NCBI RefSeq assembly: GCF_001437355.1
Contig: NZ_JQBM01000001.1
Location: forward strand, 224,111 to 288,110
DNA from: Weissella viridescens
GTDB lineage: Bacteria > Bacillota > Bacilli > Lactobacillales > Lactobacillaceae
Length of the DNA stretch: 64,000 nt
Direction: 5' to 3'
Shown: in pieces, positions 17,577 through 26,908 of the stretch
How the letters are laid out: the number at the start of each line of letters is the position of its first letter
Numbering within the stretch: the stretch's first letter is position 1
Program-made: the position numbers and the translations under genes
The notes under the pieces: generated by a model
What the model saw: the letters and a program-made list of their open reading frames with translations, nothing else
The model's database searches: none
What the model was told of the DNA's origin: nothing

Positions 17577-18857
17577 ATGAAATTAAGAACATTTTTAGTT
17601 AATATATTAGTAACAGTGGCCTGTGGTGTCAGTTTGTTGCCAATTACGGCGCAAGCTGACACGTTATCAGCCAAAGGTATTGATAAGGATAGTGCCATCA
17701 TTACTGATGGCCAAGGCAAAGTGCAAAGTCATACAACTGACCTCACTGAATCCGGATATCATGTGAGTTGGCATTGGTCTATTCCCGACCAAGTTAAAAT
17801 TAAATCTGGTGATACCATGCAAGTTGAGGTTCCAGATAACGTCATGATTCCGCATGCCTTAACCTTTGACATTTTGAATAGCACGGGCACTGTGGTCGGT
17901 CAAGCTAACTTTGCTGCGAATAGCCCCACTGGTACAGTGACTTTTAACAACGAATTGGCCGATAAAACGCTTAATCGCAAAGGGGAAATTTATATCTACG
18001 CAAGTGGTAAAGCTATCGATGATCAGTTACCAAGCGATTGGTTGATTAACAAATCCGGTTGGTGGGAATCTGAACAACACAACAAAATCAATTGGAACAT
18101 TGCCTTAAATCCAGCGCAAGACCACCTCGGACACGTCACGTTAACTGACACGCTTGGCGCACACCAAAGCTACATTCCAGGAAGCGTACAAGCCCAAACT
18201 GGAACTTGGGATGATCAGGGGCAGTTCACTCCAGATGGTGGCACCCTTGATGTAACCGTCTCACAAAAATCAGATCGATCAATCCAATTTGATTTGGCTA
18301 ACGTAAAAACAGGGGTCAACCTACAATACCAATCTAAGGCAACTGGTAATCCAAATGGCGCAACGTACACCAATGACGTTACTCTCGATGCAGATAATCT
18401 TGGTGATGGTGACGATGACGGCATGTCTCGTAATCAATCTAGTGCCCAATTGAGTTTCGGTGGCGGTGGTACCGGTGATGGTGATATGGACATTAAACCT
18501 GATGTCCCTGAGAAACCTACTACGCCTGATCAGCCTGTCACGCCTGAAAAACCAGCTCAACCACAGGATCCGGTAACACCTGAAAAGCCAGTTCAACCAC
18601 AACAACCAGTTGCGCCAAAAAAGCACAACCCAAAAAAACAACCTAAGCAAGTGCCTTCAACACAGGTACCTGCTAACCACCCACAAGATACAATCACGAG
18701 CAAATCTAGTGAACACGCTACCCCAGCCAACAAGAAACAGCCGCAGCATCAACAATTACCACTAACAGATGTTGCAAAGTACAGCTTTCTTTCATTGATT
18801 GGCTTAGTGATTCTATCTGTAACTGGGACACTTTATTTTAAATCACATCACAAATAA
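17577..18857 (+). CDS. LPXTD-anchored surface adhesin
   Basis: 426 aa. Signal peptide with cleavage likely after AQA (about residue 27). Residues 30-300 form two beta-rich domains like the fibrinogen/collagen-binding adhesion fold of MSCRAMMs, with an Asp-rich spot DGDDDG near residue 280. A Pro/Lys/Gln linker (about 305-395) holds TPEKP-type repeats. The C-terminus has a sortase signal LPLTD, a membrane helix and a basic tail KSHHK. LPXTD instead of LPXTG suits Leuconostocaceae-type sortases. GAGGGG precedes the ATG. It is probably controlled by the Mga-like regulator upstream. The ligand is unknown. Confidence 0.85.
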   Translation: MKLRTFLVNILVTVACGVSLLPITAQADTLSAKGIDKDSAIITDGQGKVQSHTTDLTESGYHVSWHWSIPDQVKIKSGDTMQVEVPDNVMIPHALTFDILNSTGTVVGQANFAANSPTGTVTFNNELADKTLNRKGEIYIYASGKAIDDQLPSDWLINKSGWWESEQHNKINWNIALNPAQDHLGHVTLTDTLGAHQSYIPGSVQAQTGTWDDQGQFTPDGGTLDVTVSQKSDRSIQFDLANVKTGVNLQYQSKATGNPNGATYTNDVTLDADNLGDGDDDGMSRNQSSAQLSFGGGGTGDGDMDIKPDVPEKPTTPDQPVTPEKPAQPQDPVTPEKPVQPQQPVAPKKHNPKKQPKQVPSTQVPANHPQDTITSKSSEHATPANKKQPQHQQLPLTDVAKYSFLSLIGLVILSVTGTLYFKSHHK

Positions 18858-18864
18858 ACCATGA

Positions 18865-18900
18865 AAAGCCTATCAGTCCAAGCGACTGTTAGGTTTTTTT
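18865..18900 (+). terminator. Terminator of the adhesin gene
   Basis: Stem CCTATCAGTC/GACTGTTAGG with TTTTTTT after it. Confidence 0.88.
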
Positions 18901-18928
18901 GTGTGGCGAGTTTTTCGGCTAATTAGCG

Positions 18929-18934
18929 TATAAT
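18929..18934 (+). promoter_or_regulatory. -10 box of pepX
   Basis: TATAAT 37 bases before the start; the -35 is poor. Confidence 0.4.
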
Positions 18935-18970
18935 AAACATATAAATATATACGATAACGGGGTAACTGAA

Positions 18971-21406
18971 ATGAAAAATAACCAGTTTGGAAGGATGCAA
19001 CTCCCACTAGATACAGAACTCTTGGAATTGAAAAACATTCATGTTCTTGAGGCAGATGTTTTAGACACGCCTAAAGCACAATTGATTGCATTTTTGCAAC
19101 GAGCTTGGACCCCACTAGTCACGAGTCCGGCTGCTTTTGACCAGAAACTTAGCCAGCTGCTCGCAACACCAGACACAACCATGGCTGATTTTTTTGCATC
19201 AGCAGCTCCCCTTACCGCCGACATTTTTGCACGCCTTGCCTTACAATTATTACAATTTGAACCAGAAACTGACTACGATATAGCTGATCCTTTGTCTGCG
19301 TACAGCACTTTGCAGTTACCAACATTTGATGTTGAAGCCTTCCAAACTGCCAACGATGTTGCACATGCATGGTATCAACTGCTATCAACACATACTAAAA
19401 ATGGCGAAACCTATTTAGATTACCTCACACAAACGGGCTACTTTGTGCCATTTTACGGTCAAATCACCGGTCCTGTTTTCTTCAATGGAAAAGCCCAAGC
19501 TGTTTTCAATCCCCATGAAACCATTCATGAAATTGTTTATGTTGAAGCCCCACTTGATACAGACCATGATGGTAAACGCGATTTGTTGAAAGTTGAAGTC
19601 TCTCGACCAAAGTTAACTAACTCAGGTTACAAAGCTCCAGTCTTGTATACAGCGAGCCCCTACAATCAAGGAACGAATGATACTTTTGGTGAAAAAATAA
19701 CACACTCGGTTGATGTCCCGTTAACTGAAAAGGCTCCCAACCAACTAACCGCAGCCGATGTCCAATTTCAAAGCCTATCGCCAGAGCTACCACCCGAACG
19801 CATCCCTATTGGTGAAACCGTGTTAGCCACTGAGCACTTTGCTAAGGAACAGAGTTATACGTTAAACAATTACTTTTTGAGTCGTGGTTTTGCGGTTGTA
19901 TATGCTGCGGGAATTGGTACCCGTGATTCAGATGGTCTTCGTGATACTGGTGGTCCTGCTGAAACGCTCTCAACTGTTGCAATCATTGAATGGTTAGATG
20001 GTCAATGTCAAGCATTCACCAACAAGACTGATCGCATTGCCATCCCCGCTTGGTGGACCAATCAACATATTGCCATGACTGGACGCTCGTATTTGGGAAC
20101 TTTGGCAACTGCCGCCGCCACTACTGGTGTTGACGGTCTAAAAACGGTTATTTCAGAAGCAGCGATTTCAAGTTGGTATGATTACTATCGTGATAACGGA
20201 TTGGTCGCCGCTCCCGACACCTTCCAGGGTGAGGATATGGACGTCTTGGCTGGTGATGTTTTCAGCCGTATGCAAGACGCAGGCGACTATCTTGGCGTTA
20301 AAAAAGACTTTGAACAAGTTCTATCACAGTTACAAAAGGACCAAGATCGTCATTCTGGTAGTTATACGGCCTACTGGGATGGCCGAAACTATTTGAACCA
20401 AGTCGCCAATATCAAAGCCGACATGATTTTAGTCCATGGTTTAAATGACTGGAACGTCAAACCACGCAACGTCTACAATTTATGGCAAAGTTTACGTGAA
20501 CTCCCCATCCATAAGAAAATCATCTTACATCAAGGACAGCATATCTACATTAATAACTTCCGCTCCCTTGATTTCACAGATATGATGAATTTGTGGTTAA
20601 GCTATAAATTGTTTGATTTGAATAATGGGGCTGATACTTTGTTACCAGACGTTTTGATTCAGGATAATGTCACGGCGGAGACCTGGTACCCTGTTACGGA
20701 TTGGCCTGCTGCCACCGACCAGTACCAAACCCTCTATCTGGATCAAGATCATTTAACTGAAACAAAGCATCAAACACCTCAAATCCAAACGTTTAATGAT
20801 CAGTTATCCGAAGCAACTTTCAAACGCTATTGTGATGACTTAGCTGGCTGGCATGCTGATCTCTTCAAGCCAAATACTGATGAAAACGCATTACGCGATA
20901 ACCGACTCATTTTTAAAACAGAACCCCTGGTGCACCCTTGGACAATTGACGGTACCCCTGAAATCACGGTTGATGTCGCAGTTGATGCGTCCGTGGGGAT
21001 GCTTAGTTTCCAACTAGTCGATTATGGTGATGCAAAACGGCTAGGTGCCAAGCCAACGCTATTAGCCAAAAATGTCTTGAGCGGTGCCTATGACTGGCGG
21101 ACTGATGATTTATATGAATTTATGCCAGAAACACAAGTCACGCCTTGGAAGATGATTACTAAGGGACACGTCAACTTACAGAATCGCACGCATGCCTATC
21201 AAGATGAAGTAGTTGTACCAAATACCTTTAACCAAGTGCATGTGACCTTACAACCAACGTTCTATCGCTTGCCAGCTGGACATCGACTTGGATTAGTGAT
21301 TTATGCAACCGATTTTGAAACCACCATTCGTGGTAACCAAAACCTCAGTTACCAAATTAACCTAACTGAGAGCCAACTTAATTTACGTCTTGCTGACAAT
21401 CATTAA
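18971..21406 (+). CDS. pepX: Xaa-Pro dipeptidyl-peptidase PepX
   Basis: 811 aa, the size of lactic acid bacterial PepX, a cytoplasmic S15 serine peptidase that removes X-Pro dipeptides and is needed to use Pro-rich peptides. Order: N-terminal helical dimerisation domain (1-170), alpha/beta-hydrolase domain with the nucleophile in GRSYLGTL (Ser373), helical cap, then a C-terminal jelly-roll domain (from about 610). The catalytic Asp is probably in GLNDWNVKP and the His in HQGQHIY. Weak SD (GGGG 10 bases upstream). Monocistronic with its own terminator. Confidence 0.95.
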   Translation: MKNNQFGRMQLPLDTELLELKNIHVLEADVLDTPKAQLIAFLQRAWTPLVTSPAAFDQKLSQLLATPDTTMADFFASAAPLTADIFARLALQLLQFEPETDYDIADPLSAYSTLQLPTFDVEAFQTANDVAHAWYQLLSTHTKNGETYLDYLTQTGYFVPFYGQITGPVFFNGKAQAVFNPHETIHEIVYVEAPLDTDHDGKRDLLKVEVSRPKLTNSGYKAPVLYTASPYNQGTNDTFGEKITHSVDVPLTEKAPNQLTAADVQFQSLSPELPPERIPIGETVLATEHFAKEQSYTLNNYFLSRGFAVVYAAGIGTRDSDGLRDTGGPAETLSTVAIIEWLDGQCQAFTNKTDRIAIPAWWTNQHIAMTGRSYLGTLATAAATTGVDGLKTVISEAAISSWYDYYRDNGLVAAPDTFQGEDMDVLAGDVFSRMQDAGDYLGVKKDFEQVLSQLQKDQDRHSGSYTAYWDGRNYLNQVANIKADMILVHGLNDWNVKPRNVYNLWQSLRELPIHKKIILHQGQHIYINNFRSLDFTDMMNLWLSYKLFDLNNGADTLLPDVLIQDNVTAETWYPVTDWPAATDQYQTLYLDQDHLTETKHQTPQIQTFNDQLSEATFKRYCDDLAGWHADLFKPNTDENALRDNRLIFKTEPLVHPWTIDGTPEITVDVAVDASVGMLSFQLVDYGDAKRLGAKPTLLAKNVLSGAYDWRTDDLYEFMPETQVTPWKMITKGHVNLQNRTHAYQDEVVVPNTFNQVHVTLQPTFYRLPAGHRLGLVIYATDFETTIRGNQNLSYQINLTESQLNLRLADNH

Positions 21407-21408
21407 TA

Positions 21409-21440
21409 AAAAAGTCGCACACCTATGTGCGACTTTTTTT
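21409..21440 (+). terminator. Terminator of pepX
   Basis: Stem AAAAAAGTCGCACA/TGTGCGACTTTTTT directly after the stop. Confidence 0.92.
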
Positions 21441-21580
21441 ATTGATTCATCTTATACAGTTGGTGTGTTTAAAGTCTGGACACACTAGTTAAATTTACGA
21501 AATTTCACATTTAAAACGATTCAAAAACGAACGTTGTTAGAAACCGATATAGAGCCCTTTCATTTCAGTCATATGCCCCT

Positions 21581-21586
21581 TATAAT
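21581..21586 (+). promoter_or_regulatory. -10 box of the gshA-like gene
   Basis: TATAAT about 70 bases before the ATG, with TTTCAT about 17 bp upstream as a weak -35. Confidence 0.4.
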
Positions 21587-21652
21587 ACTAGCAACGAGAT
21601 TGAAATATGAGAATGCTTTAATCATTCATTTTGACAATTGGAGGCATGCCAG

Positions 21653-22924
21653 ATGATCCATCAAATTCCCCATCTTCCACCAACGCTAACCTTTGGCACC
21701 CTTGCAGAGCGTGTTGGTATTGAAATTGAAGAACATCGTGTACAGTTACCCACTGCACATTTATCACAGCACCCACATGATTCAGCCCTAGGTGATCGAC
21801 GAACTGAACCTAATTTCCAGACCGATTTTTCAGAGAGTCAAGAAGAATTAGTTACGGACCCACAACCAACGGTTCGTAAGGCCTTAACGCAACTGACGCA
21901 ACTGCAAAACCGCTTAATGGACCATTTAAAGGCTGACGAGATTATTTGGCCACTTTCAATGCCTCCTTATATGGCTGATAGTGATGTAGATTACTTAGCC
22001 ACCCACTTTGAGCGCCCTTGGTACGCAGACTATCGTCAAATTTTGATTGAGCACTACGGTTACTATCAACATATTATGACCGGTATTCATGTAAATTTCT
22101 CATTGTCAGATACCATTAGTGGTCCATTGTTAGCTTCAGGTGCGTATCCCAATCGGAACGCCCTTTACTTTCAAATTTTGAAACAAGTCTCAAAATATCG
22201 TTGGCTCATCACTTACCTCTTCGGTGCTAGCCCTGTTACGGAAAATCCGATTGATGATCGCATGTTGGCCCGTCGAAGTGACATCACACAACCAGTCCGC
22301 TCTTGGCGCTCAAGCACCGCTGGTTTTGCCAACCATCGCACCATTCAACTTGATTTTACGAACTTAGATACATTCTTAGCTAGTCTTGACGCACGCATTG
22401 ATGCAGGTGATTTGTATGACTTAAGTGAATACTATGGTCCTGTGCGAGTTAAAGCTACCGACGCCTACCATAGCCAACACCGTCATTCAGTAGAATATTT
22501 AGAATTCCGAATTTTCGACTTAAATCCCTTTACCCCTAGTGGTATTAATCAAAATGCACTAACAGTCTTAGAGTTACTAATACTAGATGCGCTCTATTTT
22601 CCTGAAAACATTGACAACGAGATGATGCAAGAAAGCATCAAGATTAATGATGCCATTGCGCTCCAACATCCTGACGCGCCATTGCCTGAAGCACAACAAG
22701 TTGCTTTTAAGCAACTCCTGGCGCATTTCAAATTGCTGCAAGCTCAAGCCGAAGATGGTGCTGAATGGCAAACGACACTCGATGATTTGGCGAATAACAT
22801 CGACCAACCACGGAGCACCATTTCTCAACAACTGGTTCCGCATATTCATAATGATTCTTTGCAGGCATTCGCAACAGCACAAGGTGAATATTGGAAAACA
22901 ACTTACCAAAATCAGCGTCAGTAA
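21653..22924 (+). CDS. gshA: Glutamate-cysteine ligase-like protein
   Basis: 423 aa. It resembles the ligase half of bifunctional GshF: GIEIEEHRV near the start (Mg2+/ATP site), IIWPLSMPPYM, HYGYYQHIMTGIHVNFSLSD and SVEYLEFRIFDLNPF. It makes gamma-glutamylcysteine from Glu, Cys and ATP. No ATP-grasp glutathione synthetase domain follows, so the cell would make only gamma-Glu-Cys unless a separate enzyme exists. I chose the ATG at 21653 because GGAGG is 8 bases upstream; an in-frame TTG 15 bases earlier overlaps the SD. The stop lies 27 bp before the promoter of the T-box unit, with no clear terminator between. Confidence 0.85.
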   Translation: MIHQIPHLPPTLTFGTLAERVGIEIEEHRVQLPTAHLSQHPHDSALGDRRTEPNFQTDFSESQEELVTDPQPTVRKALTQLTQLQNRLMDHLKADEIIWPLSMPPYMADSDVDYLATHFERPWYADYRQILIEHYGYYQHIMTGIHVNFSLSDTISGPLLASGAYPNRNALYFQILKQVSKYRWLITYLFGASPVTENPIDDRMLARRSDITQPVRSWRSSTAGFANHRTIQLDFTNLDTFLASLDARIDAGDLYDLSEYYGPVRVKATDAYHSQHRHSVEYLEFRIFDLNPFTPSGINQNALTVLELLILDALYFPENIDNEMMQESIKINDAIALQHPDAPLPEAQQVAFKQLLAHFKLLQAQAEDGAEWQTTLDDLANNIDQPRSTISQQLVPHIHNDSLQAFATAQGEYWKTTYQNQRQ

Positions 22925-22951
22925 ATGATAAAATACATACAGATTTCTCAG

Positions 22952-22980
22952 TTGACTTTTAGAATTGAACTTTGTATGAT
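22952..22980 (+). promoter_or_regulatory. Promoter of the T-box-controlled operon
   Basis: TTGACT, 17 bp, TATGAT, about 20 bases before the T-box stem I. Confidence 0.75.
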
Positions 22981-22999
22981 ATTGCTAACACAAAAAACA

Positions 23000-23286
23000 A
23001 AGTGATCAGGAAAGTAAACCGATGTCAGATAACAGAAAGCTAGTGGTTGATGTGAACTAGTATCTCACTTCGTTTGAAAATGACCTGTGATTGGCATACA
23101 TGAGCGTGCATCGTGAGTGTATGACGGATTGGCCTCCGTTATCATGGCACACCATTCGACAATTTTGTCTGATGGTTAGTGAGTGGCGGTTGGTAACAAC
23201 CCCAAACGCTCAGAATGGTAACGTAACTATACATTTAGCTGCTTCTGACTTCGACAACGCTGTCGTCGTTTGAAGCGGCTTTTTTA
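23000..23286 (+). promoter_or_regulatory. T-box riboswitch, predicted tRNA-Met specificity
   Basis: Stem I holds the standard marks: AGTA on the 5' side (about 23013), CAGAAAGCTAG and GGTTGATGTGAACTAG (AG bulge and GNTG loop), and a specifier loop ending TGAAAATGACCTG, where ATG (23080-23082) is followed by A. The T-box core is AATGGTAACG with the tRNA-end-binding TGGT at 23216-23219, which would pair with an ACCA end as in elongator tRNA-Met. A terminator with stem AGCTGCTTC/GAAGCGGCT at 23237-23278 and a T-run follows. The gene-free stretch 22925-23315 is taken up by this element and its promoter. Confidence 0.88.
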
Positions 23287-23315
23287 TTTAAGGCACAAAA
23301 GAAAGGATTGTACTT

Positions 23316-24647
23316 ATGACAATTCACGCAGACTATTTAAATTTACTCAGCGAACTTATCGCACTACCAAGTGTTTCTGCAAAAGAAGAATTTTTACCAG
23401 AAACGGCTAAAGTTTTAGCTAAAGCATTAGCCGACCTTGGTGCCGATGTCATTTACGATGACACCTACTTTGCGCCCCTGGTCATTGGACAACTCAAAAG
23501 CAACAATCCTAACGCAGAAACTGTCATCTTATACAACCACTATGATGTTCAACCAGCTGAACCCTTTGACTTATGGAAAACTGATCCGTGGACGCTAACT
23601 CAAACTGGTGATAAGCTTTATGGTCGTGGCGTCAATGATGATAAAGGAAATATTACGGCGCGTTTGACGGCGGTGGCTGAATACCTCACCGAACACAATG
23701 GCGAACTACCCGTTAATATCACGTTCCTATTTGAAGGTTCAGAAGAAACTGCTTCACGTCACCTTGATGATTACGTGGCAAAATACGCTGATGTACTCCA
23801 AGCGGATTTAATTATCTGGGAATCTGGTGAAAAAAACAGTGAAGACCGGGTCGAGATTTATGGCGGTAATAAAGGTATCGTAACCTTCACCCTGACTTCT
23901 CAAACCGCTAAAAAAGATCTACACTCTTCATTTGCGGGAGTTGTTGATTCAGCAGCTTGGCGAATTACACAAGCTTTAGCAACGCTCTTTGACCAATCTG
24001 GTCATATCTTAGTGCCAGGCTTTTATGAAGATGTCATTCAACCAAACCAACGTGAACGGGATTTAACAGCAGACATTCCGTTAACTCGCGCAGAACTCAT
24101 TGATCAATTAGGGATTGAAGCCCCTTTATTAACCGATAAAAATGGTCAAGATCTCAAAGAAACGCTCTATTTTGAACCAACTCTCAGCATTGAAGGAATT
24201 AGTTCCGGCTGGCAAGGCGCTGGTGTTAAAACCGTTCTCCCCGCACGCGCCGAAGCTAAATTGGAAGCACGTCTAGTACCTGGCATGGACCCTGACAAGA
24301 CTTTTAATCAAGTTAAAAACTACCTCACTGAGCAAGGTTACGATGACCTAACGTTGACGAAAACGCTTGGGCAACCCGGATATCGGAGCGACATGTCAGA
24401 TCCAGAAATTTTACGTGTCGTAAACGTGGTCGATAAGCTCTACGATACTGAACCGATTGTCGCCCCCACCGGTGCTGGAACTGGTCCCATGTACTATATC
24501 CATGAGGTCGTGCAAGCACCAATTGCGAGTCTCGGCATTGGCTATACAAATAATCGCGACCATGCCCCCAATGAAAACATCCGTTTGGCCGATTACGATG
24601 ATGACATTGTCGTGATTAAACAATTAATTGCCACATACGAAAATTAA
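23316..24647 (+). CDS. M20 family dipeptidase under T-box control
   Basis: 443 aa. M20 metallopeptidase with NHYDVQP (metal His and catalytic Asp), GRGVNDDKGN (bridging Asp), FEGSEETAS (Glu pair), a lid domain with dimer contacts, and the C-terminal GIGYTNNRDHAPNE (metal His). It is close in pattern to PepV/CNDP-like dipeptidases rather than to DapE. AAAGGA precedes the ATG. The Met-type T-box suggests that it releases methionine from peptides or acyl-amino acids when charged tRNA-Met is low. The GNAT gene 17 bp downstream is probably in the same transcript. Confidence 0.88.
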   Translation: MTIHADYLNLLSELIALPSVSAKEEFLPETAKVLAKALADLGADVIYDDTYFAPLVIGQLKSNNPNAETVILYNHYDVQPAEPFDLWKTDPWTLTQTGDKLYGRGVNDDKGNITARLTAVAEYLTEHNGELPVNITFLFEGSEETASRHLDDYVAKYADVLQADLIIWESGEKNSEDRVEIYGGNKGIVTFTLTSQTAKKDLHSSFAGVVDSAAWRITQALATLFDQSGHILVPGFYEDVIQPNQRERDLTADIPLTRAELIDQLGIEAPLLTDKNGQDLKETLYFEPTLSIEGISSGWQGAGVKTVLPARAEAKLEARLVPGMDPDKTFNQVKNYLTEQGYDDLTLTKTLGQPGYRSDMSDPEILRVVNVVDKLYDTEPIVAPTGAGTGPMYYIHEVVQAPIASLGIGYTNNRDHAPNENIRLADYDDDIVVIKQLIATYEN

Positions 24648-24664
24648 AGAGAGCCGGTAGTTGT

Positions 24665-25153
24665 ATGAGTCAGATTATCGTTCGTCGTTTCGTGGCAGAT
24701 GATGCGCGCGCTGTCGTTCAACTCGTTGCCAAAACAATGCGTATTTCTAATCGTGTAGACTATTCCTCAACTTACATTGAAAATGCGCTAAAGCGCCTTG
24801 ATACAGCCCACTATCTTGAGTTAAATCAACGCTCACATTTTTATGTTGTTTGTGATCAAAATCGTCTCATTGGTACGGGTGCCATTGGCCCCTATTGGCA
24901 TTCACGCGATGAATTTAGTTTTTTTGCTGTTTTCGTTGATCCAGCTTATCAAGGTCAGGGCATTGGGACACGTATCGTAAACACGTTAGAAACGGACAGT
25001 TATTTTGCAAAAGCGCGACGTATCGAAATTCCAGCCTCAATTACGGGGCGCCCTTTCTATGAAAAATTCGGTTACCACATTAAAGATAATCAAACCGAAC
25101 CTGATGCAGATGGGTTGTACCGTCTGGAAAAATTTCATACACCGATTAGTTAA
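24665..25153 (+). CDS. GNAT family N-acetyltransferase
   Basis: 162 aa. The acetyl-CoA binding loop is visible as YQGQGIGTRI after the beta-4 strand FFAVFVDPA, and the C-terminal YEKFGYH motif is typical of GNAT enzymes. The acceptor substrate cannot be told. The spacing of 17 bp after the M20 dipeptidase gene and the shared terminator place it in the T-box-controlled operon, so a role with amino acids or peptides is possible. Confidence 0.85.
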   Translation: MSQIIVRRFVADDARAVVQLVAKTMRISNRVDYSSTYIENALKRLDTAHYLELNQRSHFYVVCDQNRLIGTGAIGPYWHSRDEFSFFAVFVDPAYQGQGIGTRIVNTLETDSYFAKARRIEIPASITGRPFYEKFGYHIKDNQTEPDADGLYRLEKFHTPIS

Positions 25154-25158
25154 ACACA

Positions 25159-25195
25159 AAAAGCAGACTATCTTAACGATAGCCTGCTTTTTTTA
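25159..25195. terminator. Bidirectional terminator
   Basis: Stem AAGCAGACTATC/GATAGCCTGCTT with T-runs on both sides, between the GNAT gene and the convergent ABC-F gene. Confidence 0.9.
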
Positions 25196-25198
25196 ATG

Positions 25199-26701
25199 CT
25201 AATGGACTGCTTGTAATTCTATACACTGAGCTCGAATATTGTCTAAAAATGTTTGGTCGTGTTCAACCACAATCATTGTAGGCTTAAAAGTTTGGATAAC
25301 TTTTTCAATTTGCGTTTGATTAAAGACGTCCAAATAATTCAACGGCTCATCCCAAAGATACAAGTCGGCCGGCTTAACGAGCGCCTGCGCTAACTCTACA
25401 CGTTTCTGTTGACCGCGACTCATTTGTTCGATTGGCAATGCAAATGCGCGTCGTTCTAATCCAAGCTTATGCAGCATGCTCATAAGCGCCTGTTCATCAA
25501 CACCATGTGCCCGACTAAATTCCTTTAGGGTTCCATGTAAATGCTGCGTTGTTTGTCGCACCTGGCTGATTGTTAGCGAACTTGCCAGCCTCAAATCCCC
25601 CGTGACTTGACCCGTAAACGTACCTTGTAGGGCTTGCAAAAGTGATGATTTGCCCACCCCGTTATTGCCAGTCAGACCGACGATGTCGCCCGGTACAACT
25701 TTAAGAGAAATTGGGGCAAATAATGGTTCAGTCTGATATGCTAACTGCACACAGTTTATGTCCACGAGTGGCGATTTTCTTGGAGTTTGCACGGCCATCG
25801 TTAACGGTTCCACAAATTCAAGATCCTTTAAAAGCAACTCTTTATCATCTATCGCCTGTTGCGCATGCCGTTCAATTTGTTTTGCCTTCTTCATGGTTCG
25901 TGCAGCCCGGGCTGATTCAAACCCCTTATCACCATGATTTTTGCCACCAACTTGTGATGGTTTCGCAGTTAATGACTGTTCTCGTTGATCTGACCAATGC
26001 GCCTTCTGCTTTGCAGCTTGATCAAGTTGTTTAATTTCGCGTTGTAACTTCTGCTTTGTCGCCAACTCATACGCATCTTGAGCTTGTTTTTCTTGTTCAT
26101 AGATCGAAAATGATCCGTTATATCGTTTTAATTGTGTTTTTTCAATTGATAGGGTGTGATCCGTTGTTTCATCCAAAAATTGGCGATCATGACTTACCAC
26201 AATAAAGCCTTGTTTTTGGCGTAAATATTGTGCGACCTGTCGACGCGTTTTCGCATCCAGATGGTTTGTTGGTTCATCCAGTAAAATAAAATCATCCACA
26301 TTTGCAAAAACGAGTGCCAATAAAACTTTAGTTTGTTCACCACCCGAAAGTGTTTGATAAATTTGTGTTTCAATGCGGTCAACATTCAGACCAAGCAATT
26401 GCATTTCACGTTCAACTTCCCATAAATGCTCTGGGGCAACCGCTTGTTCAAGCATGGTTCGCACCGTTTGATTAGGGTGCGCGACAACCTGTGGGAAATA
26501 TTGGACGTTAACATCACAGATTAACGTTCCTTGATAGGCTAATTGATTTTGTATGAGTTTAAATAGTGTAGTTTTCCCACGCCCATTGCGACCGACAAGA
26601 CCTAAGTGCCAGCTTGTATCTAGTACTTGAGATACATTTTCAAATAAGTTTGCTTGCCCATCATAAGCAAAGCTAACATTTTTCATTTCTATTTTCGACA
26701 T
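25199..26701 (-). CDS. ABC-F ATPase, Lsa/Vga-type
   Basis: 500 aa. Two ATPase domains and no membrane helices. First domain: GRNGRGKTT, LSGGEQ, LLDEPTNHLD. Second: GNNGVGKSS, MSRGQQ, LWDEPLNYLD. The two are joined by a charged helical linker (about residues 190-290) that enters the ribosome in this family. The N-terminus (SKIEMKNVSFAYD, GLVGRNGRGKTTL) looks like the Lsa group, which protects ribosomes from lincosamides, pleuromutilins and streptogramin A; resistance by this protein is inferred. GGAGG lies 4 bases before the ATG at 26701. A 200-base leader with a small ORF and an intrinsic terminator lies upstream. Confidence 0.88.
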   Translation of the reverse strand: MSKIEMKNVSFAYDGQANLFENVSQVLDTSWHLGLVGRNGRGKTTLFKLIQNQLAYQGTLICDVNVQYFPQVVAHPNQTVRTMLEQAVAPEHLWEVEREMQLLGLNVDRIETQIYQTLSGGEQTKVLLALVFANVDDFILLDEPTNHLDAKTRRQVAQYLRQKQGFIVVSHDRQFLDETTDHTLSIEKTQLKRYNGSFSIYEQEKQAQDAYELATKQKLQREIKQLDQAAKQKAHWSDQREQSLTAKPSQVGGKNHGDKGFESARAARTMKKAKQIERHAQQAIDDKELLLKDLEFVEPLTMAVQTPRKSPLVDINCVQLAYQTEPLFAPISLKVVPGDIVGLTGNNGVGKSSLLQALQGTFTGQVTGDLRLASSLTISQVRQTTQHLHGTLKEFSRAHGVDEQALMSMLHKLGLERRAFALPIEQMSRGQQKRVELAQALVKPADLYLWDEPLNYLDVFNQTQIEKVIQTFKPTMIVVEHDQTFLDNIRAQCIELQAVH

Positions 26702-26710
26702 AAAACCTCC

Positions 26711-26747
26711 AAAAAAAGACACCAGCCGCAATTAAACAGACTGGTGC
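26711..26747 (-). terminator. Attenuator terminator in the ABC-F leader
   Basis: Minus-strand stem with CACCAG/CTGGTG core and flanking G-C pairs, then TTTTTTT, ending about 10 bases before the ABC-F start codon. The SD (GGAGG) follows the T-run directly. Confidence 0.8.
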
Positions 26748-26788
26748 CTTCTTGTTTGGGCCGTTGGTCCTAACGAAAGAAAAATCAC
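26732..26788 (-). CDS. Candidate leader peptide of the ABC-F gene
   Basis: 18 codons from a GTG: residues VIFLSLGPTAQTRRHQSV, with TAA in the loop of the attenuator hairpin. Ribosome stalling here would disrupt the terminator, the usual design for drug-inducible ABC-F genes. The SD is weak, so the exact frame is uncertain; a second open frame (GTG near 26812) also crosses the hairpin. Confidence 0.4.
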   Translation of the reverse strand: MIFLSLGPTAQTRRHQSV

Positions 26789-26908
26789 TAATCTTGAAAA
26801 TTGCAGACTGCACCCCTTTCTAATCACTTAGAAAGTGCTCCAACAAAATTTCAAATATTAGCTTAATTCTTCAATGGACACATACCTCATTCGTTTTATA
26901 GTATCTGT

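Noticed and set aside
23091..23273. 60-codon plus-strand ORF upstream of the M20 dipeptidase
   Set aside because: It lies wholly within the T-box riboswitch, which explains the conservation and structure; no SD.
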